The position numbers were made by a program, and so were the translations under genes. Positions 1 through 8,882 of a stretch of 36,840 bases of DNA are shown piece by piece. Under the pieces are notes generated by a model. The model was given only the letters and a program-made list of their open reading frames with translations. It ran no database searches and was not told where the DNA came from. Source of the stretch: Hyphomicrobiales bacterium. Its GTDB lineage: Bacteria; Pseudomonadota; Alphaproteobacteria; Rhizobiales; Rhizobiaceae. The stretch lies in contig JAJFHU010000046.1 in the NCBI GenBank assembly GCA_021775455.1, forward strand, positions 1 through 36,840. The letters run 5' to 3'. Position 1 is the stretch's first letter, and each line of letters begins with the position of its first letter.

Positions 1-83
1 CGCACTATTCCTTGCCCAACCAGTACATCTACCTGTCGTAGCTTCGTGACAATCTCTTCAGGTTTATGACGCTTATTAGCCAT
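1..83 (-). CDS. IS3-family transposase OrfA, N-terminal part (runs off window)
   Basis: Minus-strand gene starting at 83, with only the first 27 codons visible. The N-terminus reads MANKRHKPEEIVTKLRQVDV, the typical opening of OrfA in IS3-family elements (IS407-like group), which leads into a helix-turn-helix that binds the IS ends. AGGAGG lies about nine bases upstream. The protein would act with OrfB, by frameshifting, to form the transposase. Family assignment rests on the N-terminal signature only. Confidence 0.75.
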   Translation of the reverse strand, partial: MANKRHKPEEIVTKLRQVDVLVGQGIV

Positions 84-139
84 TCTCAGTCCTCCTGTTA
101 CTAACTTATAGGATGGACCAATTCACAGGGGGAGGGTCA
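1..139 (-). mobile_element. Left end of an IS3-family insertion sequence
   Basis: The first 139 bases hold the start of an IS3-like transposase gene on the minus strand, its leader with a strong ribosome-binding site (AGGAGG on the minus strand near 92-97), and a probable terminal inverted repeat around 115-139. The rest of the IS lies outside the window. Immediately inside the plus-strand side a glycosyltransferase reading frame begins in mid-protein, so the IS appears to have inserted into or deleted the 5' part of that gene. The exact tip is inferred from where glycosyltransferase coding begins; no target duplication can be checked with only one end visible. Confidence 0.75.
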
Positions 140-140
140 A

Positions 141-785
141 ACTGATTATGCCAGAGATTTTGTTAAATCGGTGACAGCTGATTATGGTGCCAACATTGTC
201 CACGTAAAATCGACTGGAGGTGGGCGCTCTGTCGCAGGAAACGTAGGTCTTGCCAAAGCCACGGGTAAATATTTGATGTTTCTGGACCACGATGACTTGT
301 TGTTCTCGGATCACGTAGAACTGCTGATGGAACGCCTGTTCAAAAAACGAAATTGTGCTGCAGCCTATGCCCTTGGTTGGGAGATAATAACCGATCAGGA
401 AGAACCAGGTGGGTCATATATAGAACTATTCCATCAAATGCCTAAATGTCATCGACTGGGTTACAGCATAGAACGATTGCATGAGCAAAATTTTATACCC
501 ATACAATGTATTCTGTTCAAAAGAGAGTTGTATGAAAAATTTGGTGGATTTAACGAAGATTTGGATTACCTGGAAGACTGGAATTTGTGGGTTAGATATT
601 CCAAAGGTGGACCGTTTGAATTTATACCAAAACTGACATCTATGTACAGGACGCCGGCCAATGAAAAAGACAGACAAGCCCGACAAGAAAAATTGGATGC
701 GGCTTATGCAAATGTTCGTGCATTAAATGAAAAACAACCACTTATTAAAGTAAGTTGCGTAGGTCGACTGACAAACGTCAGTTGA
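141..785 (+). pseudogene. Family-2 glycosyltransferase, 5'-truncated by IS
   Basis: Open in frame from 141 to the stop at 783-785, about 214 residues, with no proper start because the IS end abuts it. The visible part contains the GT-A core: a conserved 'GGGRSVAGNVGLAKATGKY' segment followed by LDHDD, the DxD-type metal/nucleotide-sugar site, and a later 'GGFNEDLDYLEDWNLWVRYS' acceptor-side motif typical of GT2 enzymes. The first strand and nucleotide-binding N-terminus (about 40-60 residues) are missing, so the product is unlikely to work. A GTG at 171 could in principle start translation but would give a headless enzyme. It belonged to the polysaccharide cluster to its right. Confidence 0.8.
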
Positions 786-902
786 ACGATGTTGATTTGT
801 TACCTTGATTACTATATTTGGATAAAGTAAAATTGAAATATTTTTGACGTTACATAGCATGAATAGTAATTATGTCTTCTGTCGATGTAAAGAATTGCGT
901 GT

Positions 903-990
903 AACTTCAACGCCAGCGGACAGATCAGGGTTATTGCTTAAGAGAGTGTTTTTGGCTCATCGTTACCCTCATGGAGTAAACGACGAAACA
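903..990 (+). mobile_element. Relic of an IS left end, related to the IS at 15963
   Basis: This stretch closely matches, with scattered substitutions, the left-end region of the IS3-family element at about 15970-16060; the shared core includes 'TTTTTGGCTCAT' and 'CTCATGGAGTAAA'. No transposase follows here: the similarity fades just before the sulfotransferase gene. It is therefore a solo end or deletion relic that now forms the region upstream of that gene. The whole interval 786-1021 has no credible gene. Confidence 0.65.
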
Positions 991-1021
991 AAAATTTTTG
1001 GGAAATGGAGCGGGGGCAAAA

Positions 1022-1934
1022 ATGCGTACAATCGTTCACATCGGCATGCATAAAGCCGGAAGCACTTCGATTCAAACGGCATTGTACAAGAATCATGATT
1101 TGCTCAAAGAGCAAGGCATTTTCTATCCTCTCGAAGATACTATTTGGAGCGGCCATCATTTTCTTGCTTGGGCCCTTGGTGTGCCTCATCCCCGCCACAG
1201 AAAAGAGTTTGATTGGGAGTCATCGCTTTCGACCTATATTGAGAATGCCGGGGATCGAACGCTTGTCCTAAGCAGTGAAGATTTTGAACTGGTGCCTTGT
1301 GACCAGGTAAAAGTGTTTCTGCAGCGCATCTCATCTTTTGGAACGGTTGATGTTATCTGCTACTTTCGCCATCCTGCTGATTGGATTGTGAGTGCCTTCA
1401 AATGGCATGCTCTTAAAGAGGCTGGGCGTTTCCACAACGTCGGGCACTACATGGACAACGCCAACATCGAAAAATGGCTCGACTACGGATCAAAAGCAGA
1501 TAAGTGGTCGCAATACAAAGTTAAGTTTACTCCGCGTGTGTACAATAAGGATGTTGTTGGTGATTTCCTGTCGATTGTTGGAGCAACCGGGATTGATACT
1601 AAACACGCTGACAATATTTCCCCTCTTGGGATCACAGCAAAGATAGTGGCCGAAATTGGTCGAAACCATCACGTCAGCCAAGAATTCGTTAGAGAGTTTG
1701 ACAAGAATATCCGATGAAAGATGAAAGATGAAAGATGATATATTTCTTTTGTCAAAAGATCAATATGATAAACTATTTGAACTTGTTGGTCCGAAAATAA
1801 ATAACTTTATTGAAAAGTACAAAATGCAGAATGGTTCGGCACTTTTGAAAAACAACTGGAAGCAATCAGTAATGTCAAAAAAGGAAGAATTGGAGCTGCG
1901 GGAAGAGGCGCTGTGCTTGTTAAAGGCGAAATAA
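1022..1934 (+). pseudogene. Sulfotransferase-family protein, frame-broken near the C-terminus
   Basis: The first frame (1022-1717, 231 residues) begins MRTIVHIGMHKAGSTSIQTA, the phosphosulfate-binding P-loop of PAPS-dependent sulfotransferases, and later shows an 'RHPADWIVSAFKW' segment like the 3'-phosphate-binding region. It stops at 1715-1717. A second frame (1728-1934, 68 residues) reads like the missing C-terminal tail (an LSKDQYDKLFELV helix and a final NNWK segment), giving a combined length of about 300, usual for the family. The break lies in a GATGAAA tandem repeat that closes all three frames. The start at 1022 follows a purine-rich GGAGCGGGGG. The gene probably decorated a polysaccharide with sulfate; whether the truncated form is active is unclear. 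Confidence 0.7.
1713..1733 (+). repeat. Heptanucleotide tandem repeat (GATGAAA x3)
   Basis: Three exact GATGAAA units followed by a partial GATGA. A 7-bp unit changes reading frame each time a copy is gained or lost, and two or more copies place a TGA in every frame. It sits exactly where the sulfotransferase reading frame breaks. Confidence 0.85.
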
Positions 1935-1972
1935 TTTCAATCTTGGCATCGGTGAATTACGAAGGAGATTTT

Positions 1973-2812
1973 ATGGAAGACGAATTATTTGTACCTTCAG
2001 GTCATTTTTATAGTCCGATCCCATCACACCAGGATGCAGAATATGCCAACATTGAACGGAGAAATGGAACTAAGTATTCATCTTTTCCGGGTATATTGTT
2101 GGATCAAGAAAAAATGGAAAAACTCTGGTTGGAAATTGCTCCACTAATTGATGATATTCCATTTACCGACAATAAGTGTGAAAAATTCAGATACTATTAT
2201 AACAATGATATGTATTCCTATGGGGATGCATCAATTTATTATGGAATTTTCTCCCGCTTTGCCCCAAAAAGAATAATCGAAATTGGTTCGGGATTTTCCT
2301 CCGCGCTTGCTCTGGACATGCGGGAACTCAAGGATCAGCCAGTAGAGTTGGCGTTCATCGAACCTTATCCAAATACATTAAACAGTCTTCTAACAAAGGC
2401 AGATAAAGCCAATGTCATTTTACATGAAAAACGAGTTCAGGATGTATCCATAAAAATTTATGACGAACTGGATTCCGGCGATATATTGTTTGTCGATAGT
2501 TCACATGTAGCAAAAGCAGGAAGTGACGTATGTTTTGAAATATTTCAAATACTACCCCAATTGAAGCAGGGGGTTATTGTGCATTTCCATGACGTTTTTT
2601 GGCCGTTCGAATACCCGCAAAGATGGTTGATTGACGAAAATCGGGGATGGAATGAGTTATATTTTTTAAGGGCATTTATGATGTATAATGAACAGTTTGA
2701 AATAATGTTTTTCAATGATTATTTTGCCAAGCATCATAGACCTGAGATTTTAAAATTCGACACTCCTTTTTTGAAAAATCCTGGGGGTGGATTATGGCTA
2801 CGACGCAGATAA
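1973..2812 (+). CDS. Class I SAM-dependent methyltransferase (Methyltransf_24-like)
   Basis: A 279-residue protein starting at ATG 1973, chosen because GAAGGAG lies six bases upstream; an upstream in-frame extension has no such site. The central part shows a Rossmann methyltransferase fold: 'IIEIGSGFSSALALDM' is the SAM-binding glycine loop (motif I), 'LAFIEPYPN' fits the acidic end of strand 2, and 'GDILFVDSSHVAKAGSDV' plus 'GVIVHFHDVFWPFEYP' are typical of this family. It lies in a polysaccharide cluster between a sulfotransferase relic and the ABC exporter, so it may methylate a sugar or cap a glycan chain. That role is inference from context. Confidence 0.8.
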   Translation: MEDELFVPSGHFYSPIPSHQDAEYANIERRNGTKYSSFPGILLDQEKMEKLWLEIAPLIDDIPFTDNKCEKFRYYYNNDMYSYGDASIYYGIFSRFAPKRIIEIGSGFSSALALDMRELKDQPVELAFIEPYPNTLNSLLTKADKANVILHEKRVQDVSIKIYDELDSGDILFVDSSHVAKAGSDVCFEIFQILPQLKQGVIVHFHDVFWPFEYPQRWLIDENRGWNELYFLRAFMMYNEQFEIMFFNDYFAKHHRPEILKFDTPFLKNPGGGLWLRRR

Positions 2813-2932
2813 TTTTGCTTGCAGTGTTCAAATTCCTCATTGGTTAACCTAAAATTTTCTCACATTCCAAACCAGACTTGAAGATAAAACGATCTAGGCT
2901 ACGTCGCCAACTTAGTATAGCAATTTGAAATC

Positions 2933-3688
2933 ATGATAAGTCTATCGACCCAATTTAATATCGCAGTAATTGAGTTTCTGATTTCATATCGCAGAACCTC
3001 TCTGGGACCGCTTTGGTTACTGGTCGGTCCTTCGCTTTTTGTAATAATTCTTGGTGCACTTTATTCAGAAATTGGTGCGGTAAAGCCTGTGGAATTTGTT
3101 CCACATTTGTCAATCGGGTTGGTGCTTTGGACATTCATTAGCGGTGTAATTGTCAAGTCAGGTACAATATATCAGCGAAAGCGCCCGCAAATCATGCAAG
3201 GGGTGATGCCGCTTCCAGCCATTGTAAATGTCGATATATTCTCGCATTTGTTTATTGTTGCACACCAGGCCGTGATCGTGATTGGTGTATTATTGTATTT
3301 CCAAATCCCGCTTTCATTATACTCACTAACAAGCTTGATTGGCTTTGCCCTGATCATCGCGAATGGAATTTGGACAACACGGGTATTCGGCATTCTCGGT
3401 GTCCGCTACAGGGACATAAACGAAATATTCCAGGCAGTAATGCGCATTGCCTTTTTGGCGACACCAATAATCTGGATGCCAGGAGATTTTGGCCGGGGGG
3501 CGGTCATGGATACGGTACTGGTTTTTAACCCGTTTTATCATTTCATCGAGTTGGTCCGTGCGCCCTTGTTGGGTAACCCTGTGACATTGCTAAACTGGAC
3601 TGTAGTTCTGGCTATCACTGCGTTTGGCTACGTTCTGGCTCACTTCATGATGCGTCGATACAACAAACTGGTCCCGCTGTGGCTGTAG
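2933..3688 (+). CDS. wzm: ABC-2 polysaccharide export permease (Wzm/KpsM-like)
   Basis: A 251-residue inner-membrane protein with about six hydrophobic segments. The N-terminal 'YRRTSLGPLWLLVGPSLF' is the hallmark of Wzm/KpsM/TagG permeases, where a short amphipathic helix precedes the first membrane span; the segment 'FLATPIIWMP' followed by NPFYHFIELVRAPLLG is also characteristic. With the ATPase encoded next (98 bases downstream) it should move a lipid-linked polysaccharide across the inner membrane. No strong ribosome-binding site is seen and an in-frame stop lies 15 bases before the ATG, so the N-terminus is slightly short but acceptable. Confidence 0.9.
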   Translation: MISLSTQFNIAVIEFLISYRRTSLGPLWLLVGPSLFVIILGALYSEIGAVKPVEFVPHLSIGLVLWTFISGVIVKSGTIYQRKRPQIMQGVMPLPAIVNVDIFSHLFIVAHQAVIVIGVLLYFQIPLSLYSLTSLIGFALIIANGIWTTRVFGILGVRYRDINEIFQAVMRIAFLATPIIWMPGDFGRGAVMDTVLVFNPFYHFIELVRAPLLGNPVTLLNWTVVLAITAFGYVLAHFMMRRYNKLVPLWL

Positions 3689-3785
3689 ATTTCAACATTA
3701 CTGGTATTCAAATATTTGCAAAAATCTGTAGCTGTTCTAACGGGTGCAATGTCGGCTGTTTGAATTGGAAAGGTAGCGACCGGCA

Positions 3786-4559
3786 ATGACAAAACCTCCA
3801 GAACCAAAGCCATTACTGGAAGCGGATGAAGTTTCACTTCATGTTCCGACGGTCCTTCCGGGAGAAAAAAGAATACTAATCAGTTCTGCTGACCTCGTGC
3901 GAAATTTCTATCTACCAAAACAGGAAAGAAAGGTTGTAACATTGCTTTCGGGTATTTCCCTGAAACTGCAGCCAGGAGACAGACTTGGTCTGGTGGGGGC
4001 AAATGGTGCCGGAAAATCAACGCTTCTGCGATTGTTGGCGGGAATATATACTCCGAGTTCTGGCAAATTAGTTGTAAGGGGGGCAACTCAAGGTCTCTTT
4101 GAAGTCTCTTTGGGAATGCATCCAGAGGCGACCGGTCGGGAGAATATCTATCTTAGAGGGCTTCATATGGGTCTTCAATTGTCGCAAATTCGTCAACTTG
4201 TACCCGAAGTTCTTGAATTTTCAGAACTAAGCGATCATATCGACAAGCCCTTTATTACCTATTCAAGCGGCATGAGACTGCGTTTGGCCATTGCTGTTTC
4301 GACAATGATTGAACCTGATATCCTGTTGCTCGATGAATGGATCGGAGCGGGTGACGCCCAATTTAACAAGAAGGTCAAGGCACGAATGATGTCATTGGTC
4401 GAAAAGAGCAGGGCGCTCGTTATTGCCACGCACAATGAAGAACTTATGGAATCCCTTTGCAGTCATGCAATGGTGCTCATTGATGGCAAAAGTGCATACT
4501 ACGGAAAAGTTGATGATGCTTTGAAATTTTATTCCGCCCGGAAGCGGAAGTCTGTTTGA
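3786..4559 (+). CDS. wzt: ABC transporter ATP-binding protein for polysaccharide export (Wzt/KpsT-like)
   Basis: A 257-residue ATPase with Walker A GANGAGKST (about residues 77-85), an SSGMRLRLA signature, Walker B ILLLDEW and the H-loop ATHN. The extra N-terminal stretch before the first strand and 'YLPKQERKVVTLLSGIS' are typical of Wzt/KpsT. It lacks the C-terminal carbohydrate-binding domain of long Wzt proteins, so it should recognise its glycan without a reducing-end cap sensor, more like KpsT or TagH. It pairs with the permease upstream. GT-A enzymes, a methyltransferase and rhamnose synthesis genes nearby suggest a rhamnan-type O-antigen or capsule. Confidence 0.9.
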   Translation: MTKPPEPKPLLEADEVSLHVPTVLPGEKRILISSADLVRNFYLPKQERKVVTLLSGISLKLQPGDRLGLVGANGAGKSTLLRLLAGIYTPSSGKLVVRGATQGLFEVSLGMHPEATGRENIYLRGLHMGLQLSQIRQLVPEVLEFSELSDHIDKPFITYSSGMRLRLAIAVSTMIEPDILLLDEWIGAGDAQFNKKVKARMMSLVEKSRALVIATHNEELMESLCSHAMVLIDGKSAYYGKVDDALKFYSARKRKSV

Positions 4560-4730
4560 GGGTCTATTTGGGTTACGGAAAATCCATGGCGTAGTTGCCG
4601 GTTGCGTTAAAAAACCATCACACAAGTTATCTGACGCTTTGGAACAAAGACAACAAAACATCATTGCAATCGCAAACCTGACCTAGATCCATTTGTATGA
4701 CATACGTTCGGTTGTATGTTCAGTTACGCA

Positions 4731-4774
4731 TTGGTTTGCACCCCGAAAGTTGCAGCTCTCGAATTGCAAACCAA
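4731..4774. repeat. 10-bp inverted repeat between convergent genes
   Basis: TTGGTTTGCA at 4731-4740 is exactly repeated in inverse at 4765-4774 with a 24-base loop. It lies just past the 3' end of the minus-strand DUF2793 gene and downstream of wzt, so it may end transcription, but no T-run follows on either strand. Confidence 0.45.
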
Positions 4775-4785
4775 AGACGTGCGGA

Positions 4786-6141
4786 TCATACATACAGCCC
4801 GCCGAGTGTTACTCCGCAAATTCCAATATCACCTGCGCTACCGACTTCACGGATATATACCAGATTGGAATTTGAGATTGGGGACAAGTCAAAACACGGG
4901 ATCATGCCCTGGCTTTGGCGCGAAGCCCCGTCTTCCAGGCTATCAACCAAACCAACAACAGAACCGCTAGCTCCATTTGGTGTCACTCTGAGACCCGCCG
5001 TTGTGGATGAACCTCCGGCAAACGATTTGTATACCCAAATTCCCTTCTGTCGAAATGTTGAACCAAACTGGAATTGTATCATCGGAGAAATATCCAGAAT
5101 TGCATATTGATCGACAAAATTACCGACTGATTGACCAAGCTGAATTGTATCGCCATTTGCCCAGGTGCTGATGTCAGTCTGATCTGTAACTTGTAATTGC
5201 GTCTCGGATGGTTTTGCCTTGATCCAGGCGTTCTGCCGTGGGTTCTTTGAAATGTTTTCAATTTGAAGATATGCGACCCCGGTCATCTGGGGGGAAAAGA
5301 ATTTGGAGCCAATACCAGTTGTCAAATTCAGGATATCTGTAGAAACGCTTCCAAGGGTAGCTGTTCGGGGAAATGGATCGCGAGAAGTGTCCAGTCTCCA
5401 TATAGAAGACATCGCGTCTCCAACACTGGGTATCGGAACAAGGTTTTGAACGAAGCTTCCCGTATTTGGTTCAGTTACGCCGGCGGGAAACTGAACTTCT
5501 CCGGTTGCCCTGTTCACCACAATGGCTTCATGCCAGATAACGTTGTCGGGGCTAACCTTGACGTGCCAGTCGTCATCACCGGTAAGGCCGAATTCAGCCC
5601 GTCCAGACCAATTGTCTTGAAACAAGATACTCGCGGTCTGCGTGTCTGCTGCCTTGTTGATAATGATACGCATATCGCCTGTTCCCGGTGTTGCATCGTC
5701 ATGAGAAAAAAGGGCAACGTCTGATTTAACGGACAAACGATTGGTTGGATCCGGCGCTGCCAAAATTCCCAACCCATCAAGATTGGCAATGTTCGACGGA
5801 ATTTTGGAAGCCTGTATCCAATTTGCACCATCCCAGACGGTTATCTCCTGTGAATTCTGATCCCAGGCAAGCCATCCGGTTTTTGGTATACTGAACATCC
5901 AGGCACCGTCCTGAAAACAGGCAACTTCTTTTGGATGCAGGCTCCAGTCGCCTGTTGGTGTATCCGAGATTGTATAACAATCACCCTCAGCCGGTGCCAC
6001 AGGCGGAGTGGACATATCTCTTTCAATGAACGAAATGTGAACTATACCGTCAAGCATCCGCAATGCTTCATTATGAGTTACATGCTTTTGCGCTTGTGAA
6101 GGTAGAATGTAGGGAAGTGAGAGTTTTGGAGAATTTTGCAT
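4786..6141 (-). CDS. DUF2793 domain-containing protein
   Basis: A 451-residue protein. The start at 6141 is preferred over a TTG ten codons upstream because CAGGA stands nine bases before it. The N-terminus 'LSLPYILPSQAQKHVTHNEA' is the signature of DUF2793, a domain of unknown function widespread in Alphaproteobacteria and often near phage-tail or gene-transfer-agent-like genes. Repeated short beta-rich segments (GAWMF, GWLAWD, ITVWDGANW) fit a beta-structured binding domain. The C-terminal 200 residues look like a separate beta-rich domain. It is on the opposite strand to the glycan genes around it. No signal peptide is evident. Possible roles, glycan or particle surface binding, are guesses. 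Confidence 0.8.
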   Translation of the reverse strand: MQNSPKLSLPYILPSQAQKHVTHNEALRMLDGIVHISFIERDMSTPPVAPAEGDCYTISDTPTGDWSLHPKEVACFQDGAWMFSIPKTGWLAWDQNSQEITVWDGANWIQASKIPSNIANLDGLGILAAPDPTNRLSVKSDVALFSHDDATPGTGDMRIIINKAADTQTASILFQDNWSGRAEFGLTGDDDWHVKVSPDNVIWHEAIVVNRATGEVQFPAGVTEPNTGSFVQNLVPIPSVGDAMSSIWRLDTSRDPFPRTATLGSVSTDILNLTTGIGSKFFSPQMTGVAYLQIENISKNPRQNAWIKAKPSETQLQVTDQTDISTWANGDTIQLGQSVGNFVDQYAILDISPMIQFQFGSTFRQKGIWVYKSFAGGSSTTAGLRVTPNGASGSVVGLVDSLEDGASRQSQGMIPCFDLSPISNSNLVYIREVGSAGDIGICGVTLGGLYV

Positions 6142-6327
6142 TGAATATTTCCTGCTGTTGAGATTTATCAATCATCTCTCGAAAATTACCAGCGGGGATA
6201 AGTTTTTTTATTTATTTAACGTGATTGTCCATTTAGAAGTTTAAGAAGCAGGTTCGGGCAATGCCGGTTACATCGAACTTCGCGAAATTGTTATCGCAAC
6301 AACAAACAATAAAGAGTTTTGTAAAGC

Positions 6328-7272
6328 ATGCGGAAGTTCGCGATTTTATTGGCCACTTGGAATGGTGAACGTTTTCTGAAGGAACAACTTCAGTCTTTGA
6401 GTCGTCAAACTGTATCAAACGTAGATATCTGGTTGTCGGATGATGGATCGACAGATCAGACATTGGACATCGCAAAGGATTTCCAGAAAAACTGGACCAA
6501 GGGTCAGTTTGAGCTGTTATTGCGGTCAAGCAGCAAACCGAAAAAATTCGACGGAACATCGGGTGCGACGGAAAATTTCCGCTCACTAATCCTTAATTCG
6601 AATATTGATGCTGATTATTTTGCATTCTGCGATCAGGATGACATCTGGGATGATGACAAACTTGAGCGCGCAAGAAACTGGCTCAATGCTCAATCGACAG
6701 AAACACCGTGTCTTTACTGCTCACGAACCAGGATTGTCGACAGCGATGGAAAACAGACAGGTTTTTCACCAAATTTCAAGCGCAGGCCAGGATTTGGAAA
6801 TGCGATTGTTCAAAACATTGCATCTGGCAACACGATCGTGATGAATCGAGCCGCGATGGATCTGGTTCGAAAGCACTCAGATGTAGAAATGGTGGTCCAT
6901 GACTGGTGGTGCTATATTGTTGTTTCGGCATTTGGGGGTGCAATTCACTATAACCCAATCCCCGATGTCAGCTACCGGCAACATGGCGTAAACCTCATTG
7001 GTGAAAATTCATCGTGGCAGGCCAGGATGAACCGCTTAAGGTGGGTTCGCTCTGGCAGGTTCAAGGTTTGGAATGAAATAAACCGACGCGGACTTTCTCA
7101 CTTCGAAAGAAAAATTGGAGTTGAAGAGCAGAAGATATTGTCATCTTTTGATAATATTAGAAAAAAAACTGTCCTATCGGCAATTTTTCATCTTGCAAAT
7201 TCTGGAATATACAGGCAAACAATTGCCGGGGAGTTTGGCCTGTATTATGCTTGTTTGATAAGTAAACTGTGA
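6328..7272 (+). CDS. Family-2 glycosyltransferase, rhamnosyltransferase-like
   Basis: A 314-residue cytoplasmic or membrane-associated GT-A enzyme. 'FAILLATWNGERFLKEQLQS' and 'IWLSDDGSTDQT' form the nucleotide-sugar binding N-terminus, 'FCDQDDIWDDDKL' the metal-binding DxD region, and 'HDWWCYIVVSAFGG' plus 'SYRQHGVNLIGEN' the conserved acceptor part seen in rhamnosyltransferases of O-antigen clusters. Its position just before rfbACBD supports dTDP-rhamnose as donor, though this is inferred. The region 6142-6327 between it and the divergent DUF2793 gene probably carries both promoters, but none stands out. Confidence 0.85.
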   Translation: MRKFAILLATWNGERFLKEQLQSLSRQTVSNVDIWLSDDGSTDQTLDIAKDFQKNWTKGQFELLLRSSSKPKKFDGTSGATENFRSLILNSNIDADYFAFCDQDDIWDDDKLERARNWLNAQSTETPCLYCSRTRIVDSDGKQTGFSPNFKRRPGFGNAIVQNIASGNTIVMNRAAMDLVRKHSDVEMVVHDWWCYIVVSAFGGAIHYNPIPDVSYRQHGVNLIGENSSWQARMNRLRWVRSGRFKVWNEINRRGLSHFERKIGVEEQKILSSFDNIRKKTVLSAIFHLANSGIYRQTIAGEFGLYYACLISKL

Positions 7273-7325
7273 AAAAGCATTTTTTTATTCTTGCTACTGA
7301 AAATTTTGTGTGGAGAATTTAAGGT

Positions 7326-8207
7326 ATGACGATGAAGGGGATAATCCTTGCTGGTGGTTCGGGTACGCGTTTGTATCCATTGACTATTGCCAGTTCCAAA
7401 CAATTGTTGCCGGTTTACGACAAGCCAATGATTTATTATCCGCTTTGCGTGCTGATGCTCGCAAAGATCAAGGAAATCTTGATAATATCGACTCCCCACG
7501 ATTTACCGCAATTTCAAGAGTTGCTGGGTGATGGATCGGATTTTGGCATATCGCTTTCCTATGCAGAACAAGCTGAACCGAACGGCTTGGCCGAAGCCTT
7601 CATAATTGGGCGTGATTTCGTAGGAAACAGTCCTGCAGCCTTGATTCTGGGTGACAATATTTTTTATGGGGATGGGCTCAGCAAACTTTGCGAACAGGCG
7701 CAAACCAGAAAAAGCGGTGCCACGGTTTTTGGATATCATGTAAACAATCCATCTGATTATGGAGTTGTGGAGTTTGAAAGTGGAACCGGACGGGCAATTT
7801 CTGTTGCGGAAAAACCTGCAGAGCCGAAATCCAACTGGGCAATAACTGGATTGTATTTTTATGACAATGATGTGCTGGAAATTGCCGCAGATGTGAAACC
7901 GTCCAGGCGCGGAGAGCTTGAAATCACGGATGTAAATCGCGCTTATCTGGAACGTGGCGATCTTCACGTGCAGCAGTTGGGGCGCGGTTATGCATGGCTT
8001 GATACCGGAACCTTTGATGGTTTGCACGAAGCGTCCGCGTTTGTGCGTACACTTGAACACCGGCAGGGTATAAAAATCATGTGTCCTGAGGAAATTGGAT
8101 TTGGGTTGGGCTATTTGAGCCAATCTGATCTGGAAAAGCGGGCGGACAAGATGGGCAAAGGCGACTATGCCGATTACCTGCGGCTGTGCGCACAAAAGGC
8201 ATTCTAA
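7326..8207 (+). CDS. rfbA: Glucose-1-phosphate thymidylyltransferase
   Basis: RfbA/RmlA makes dTDP-glucose from glucose-1-phosphate and dTTP, the first step of dTDP-L-rhamnose synthesis. The N-terminus carries '[16 protein letters not shown]' (nucleotide-binding loop), then '[17 protein letters not shown]', 'LGDNIFYG' and '[19 protein letters not shown]', all diagnostic. At 293 residues it is full length. ATG 7332 is an alternative start with better spacing from the AAGG at 7320-7323. It leads an uninterrupted A-C-B-D gene run with short gaps, consistent with one operon. Confidence 0.96.
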   Translation: MTMKGIILAGGSGTRLYPLTIASSKQLLPVYDKPMIYYPLCVLMLAKIKEILIISTPHDLPQFQELLGDGSDFGISLSYAEQAEPNGLAEAFIIGRDFVGNSPAALILGDNIFYGDGLSKLCEQAQTRKSGATVFGYHVNNPSDYGVVEFESGTGRAISVAEKPAEPKSNWAITGLYFYDNDVLEIAADVKPSRRGELEITDVNRAYLERGDLHVQQLGRGYAWLDTGTFDGLHEASAFVRTLEHRQGIKIMCPEEIGFGLGYLSQSDLEKRADKMGKGDYADYLRLCAQKAF

Positions 8208-8218
8208 TAGGCGGAAAA

Positions 8219-8821
8219 ATGGAAACTTCCATTACAAACAATATTCAACATTCTACTGCACCTGAAACCCGGTCGATGATGTTTCGTGGTCTGGGCCTTG
8301 GGCGTGTGACCGAAATCGTCCCCAATCGATTCACCGATAGCCGTGGTTTCTTTTGTGAGACCTACAATAAGAATGACTTTTTGAAGGCGGGAATTGTCGA
8401 GGAATTTGTTCAGGACAACAATTCCTGTTCGTCTAAAAAAGGCACCCTAAGGGGGCTTCACTTTCAACTTGATCCAATGGCTCAGGCCAAGCTGGTCAGG
8501 GTGGTTAAAGGTACAATATTTGATGTTGCAGTGGACATTACTCCCAATTCTCCAGGTTATGGAAAATGGGTTGGAGTTACGCTTTCATCGAACAAGGGAA
8601 ATCAGCTTTTTATTCCGGCTGGATTTGCGCATGGTTTCGTAACCCTGGAAGATGACACGGAAGTTGCCTACAAGGTTGACAATTTTTATTCTGCTGAACT
8701 GGATCGCGCGATCAGATATGATGATCCAGCCATTGCGATTGACTGGCCTGAACTGGATTGCGAAATCAGCTTGTCGTCCAAGGATGATCAGGCACCGTAT
8801 TTGTCAGAGTTGAAAACTTGA
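8219..8821 (+). CDS. rfbC: dTDP-4-dehydrorhamnose 3,5-epimerase
   Basis: RfbC/RmlC epimerises the 4-keto sugar at C3 and C5. The cupin core shows 'DSRGFFCETYNKNDF', 'QDNNSCSSKKGTLRGLHFQ' with the active-site His, 'KLVRVVKGTIFDVAVDI' and 'FIPAGFAHGFVTLEDDTEV'. The start at 8219 follows AGGCGG and lies 11 bases after rfbA. It has about 25 N-terminal residues more than the minimal family member. Length 200 is within the usual range. Confidence 0.95.
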   Translation: METSITNNIQHSTAPETRSMMFRGLGLGRVTEIVPNRFTDSRGFFCETYNKNDFLKAGIVEEFVQDNNSCSSKKGTLRGLHFQLDPMAQAKLVRVVKGTIFDVAVDITPNSPGYGKWVGVTLSSNKGNQLFIPAGFAHGFVTLEDDTEVAYKVDNFYSAELDRAIRYDDPAIAIDWPELDCEISLSSKDDQAPYLSELKT

Positions 8822-8882
8822 GTAATGACGCGGGGTTGATACTCGCGATATTCTCTGCAGACACACTGGATAGTTTTTCACC

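Noticed and set aside
5263-5724. 153-codon frame opposite the DUF2793 gene
   Set aside because: Antisense shadow without motifs.
7503-8195. Long open frame opposite rfbA
   Set aside because: It mirrors the codon structure of a certain rfbA gene and shows no protein-like motifs.
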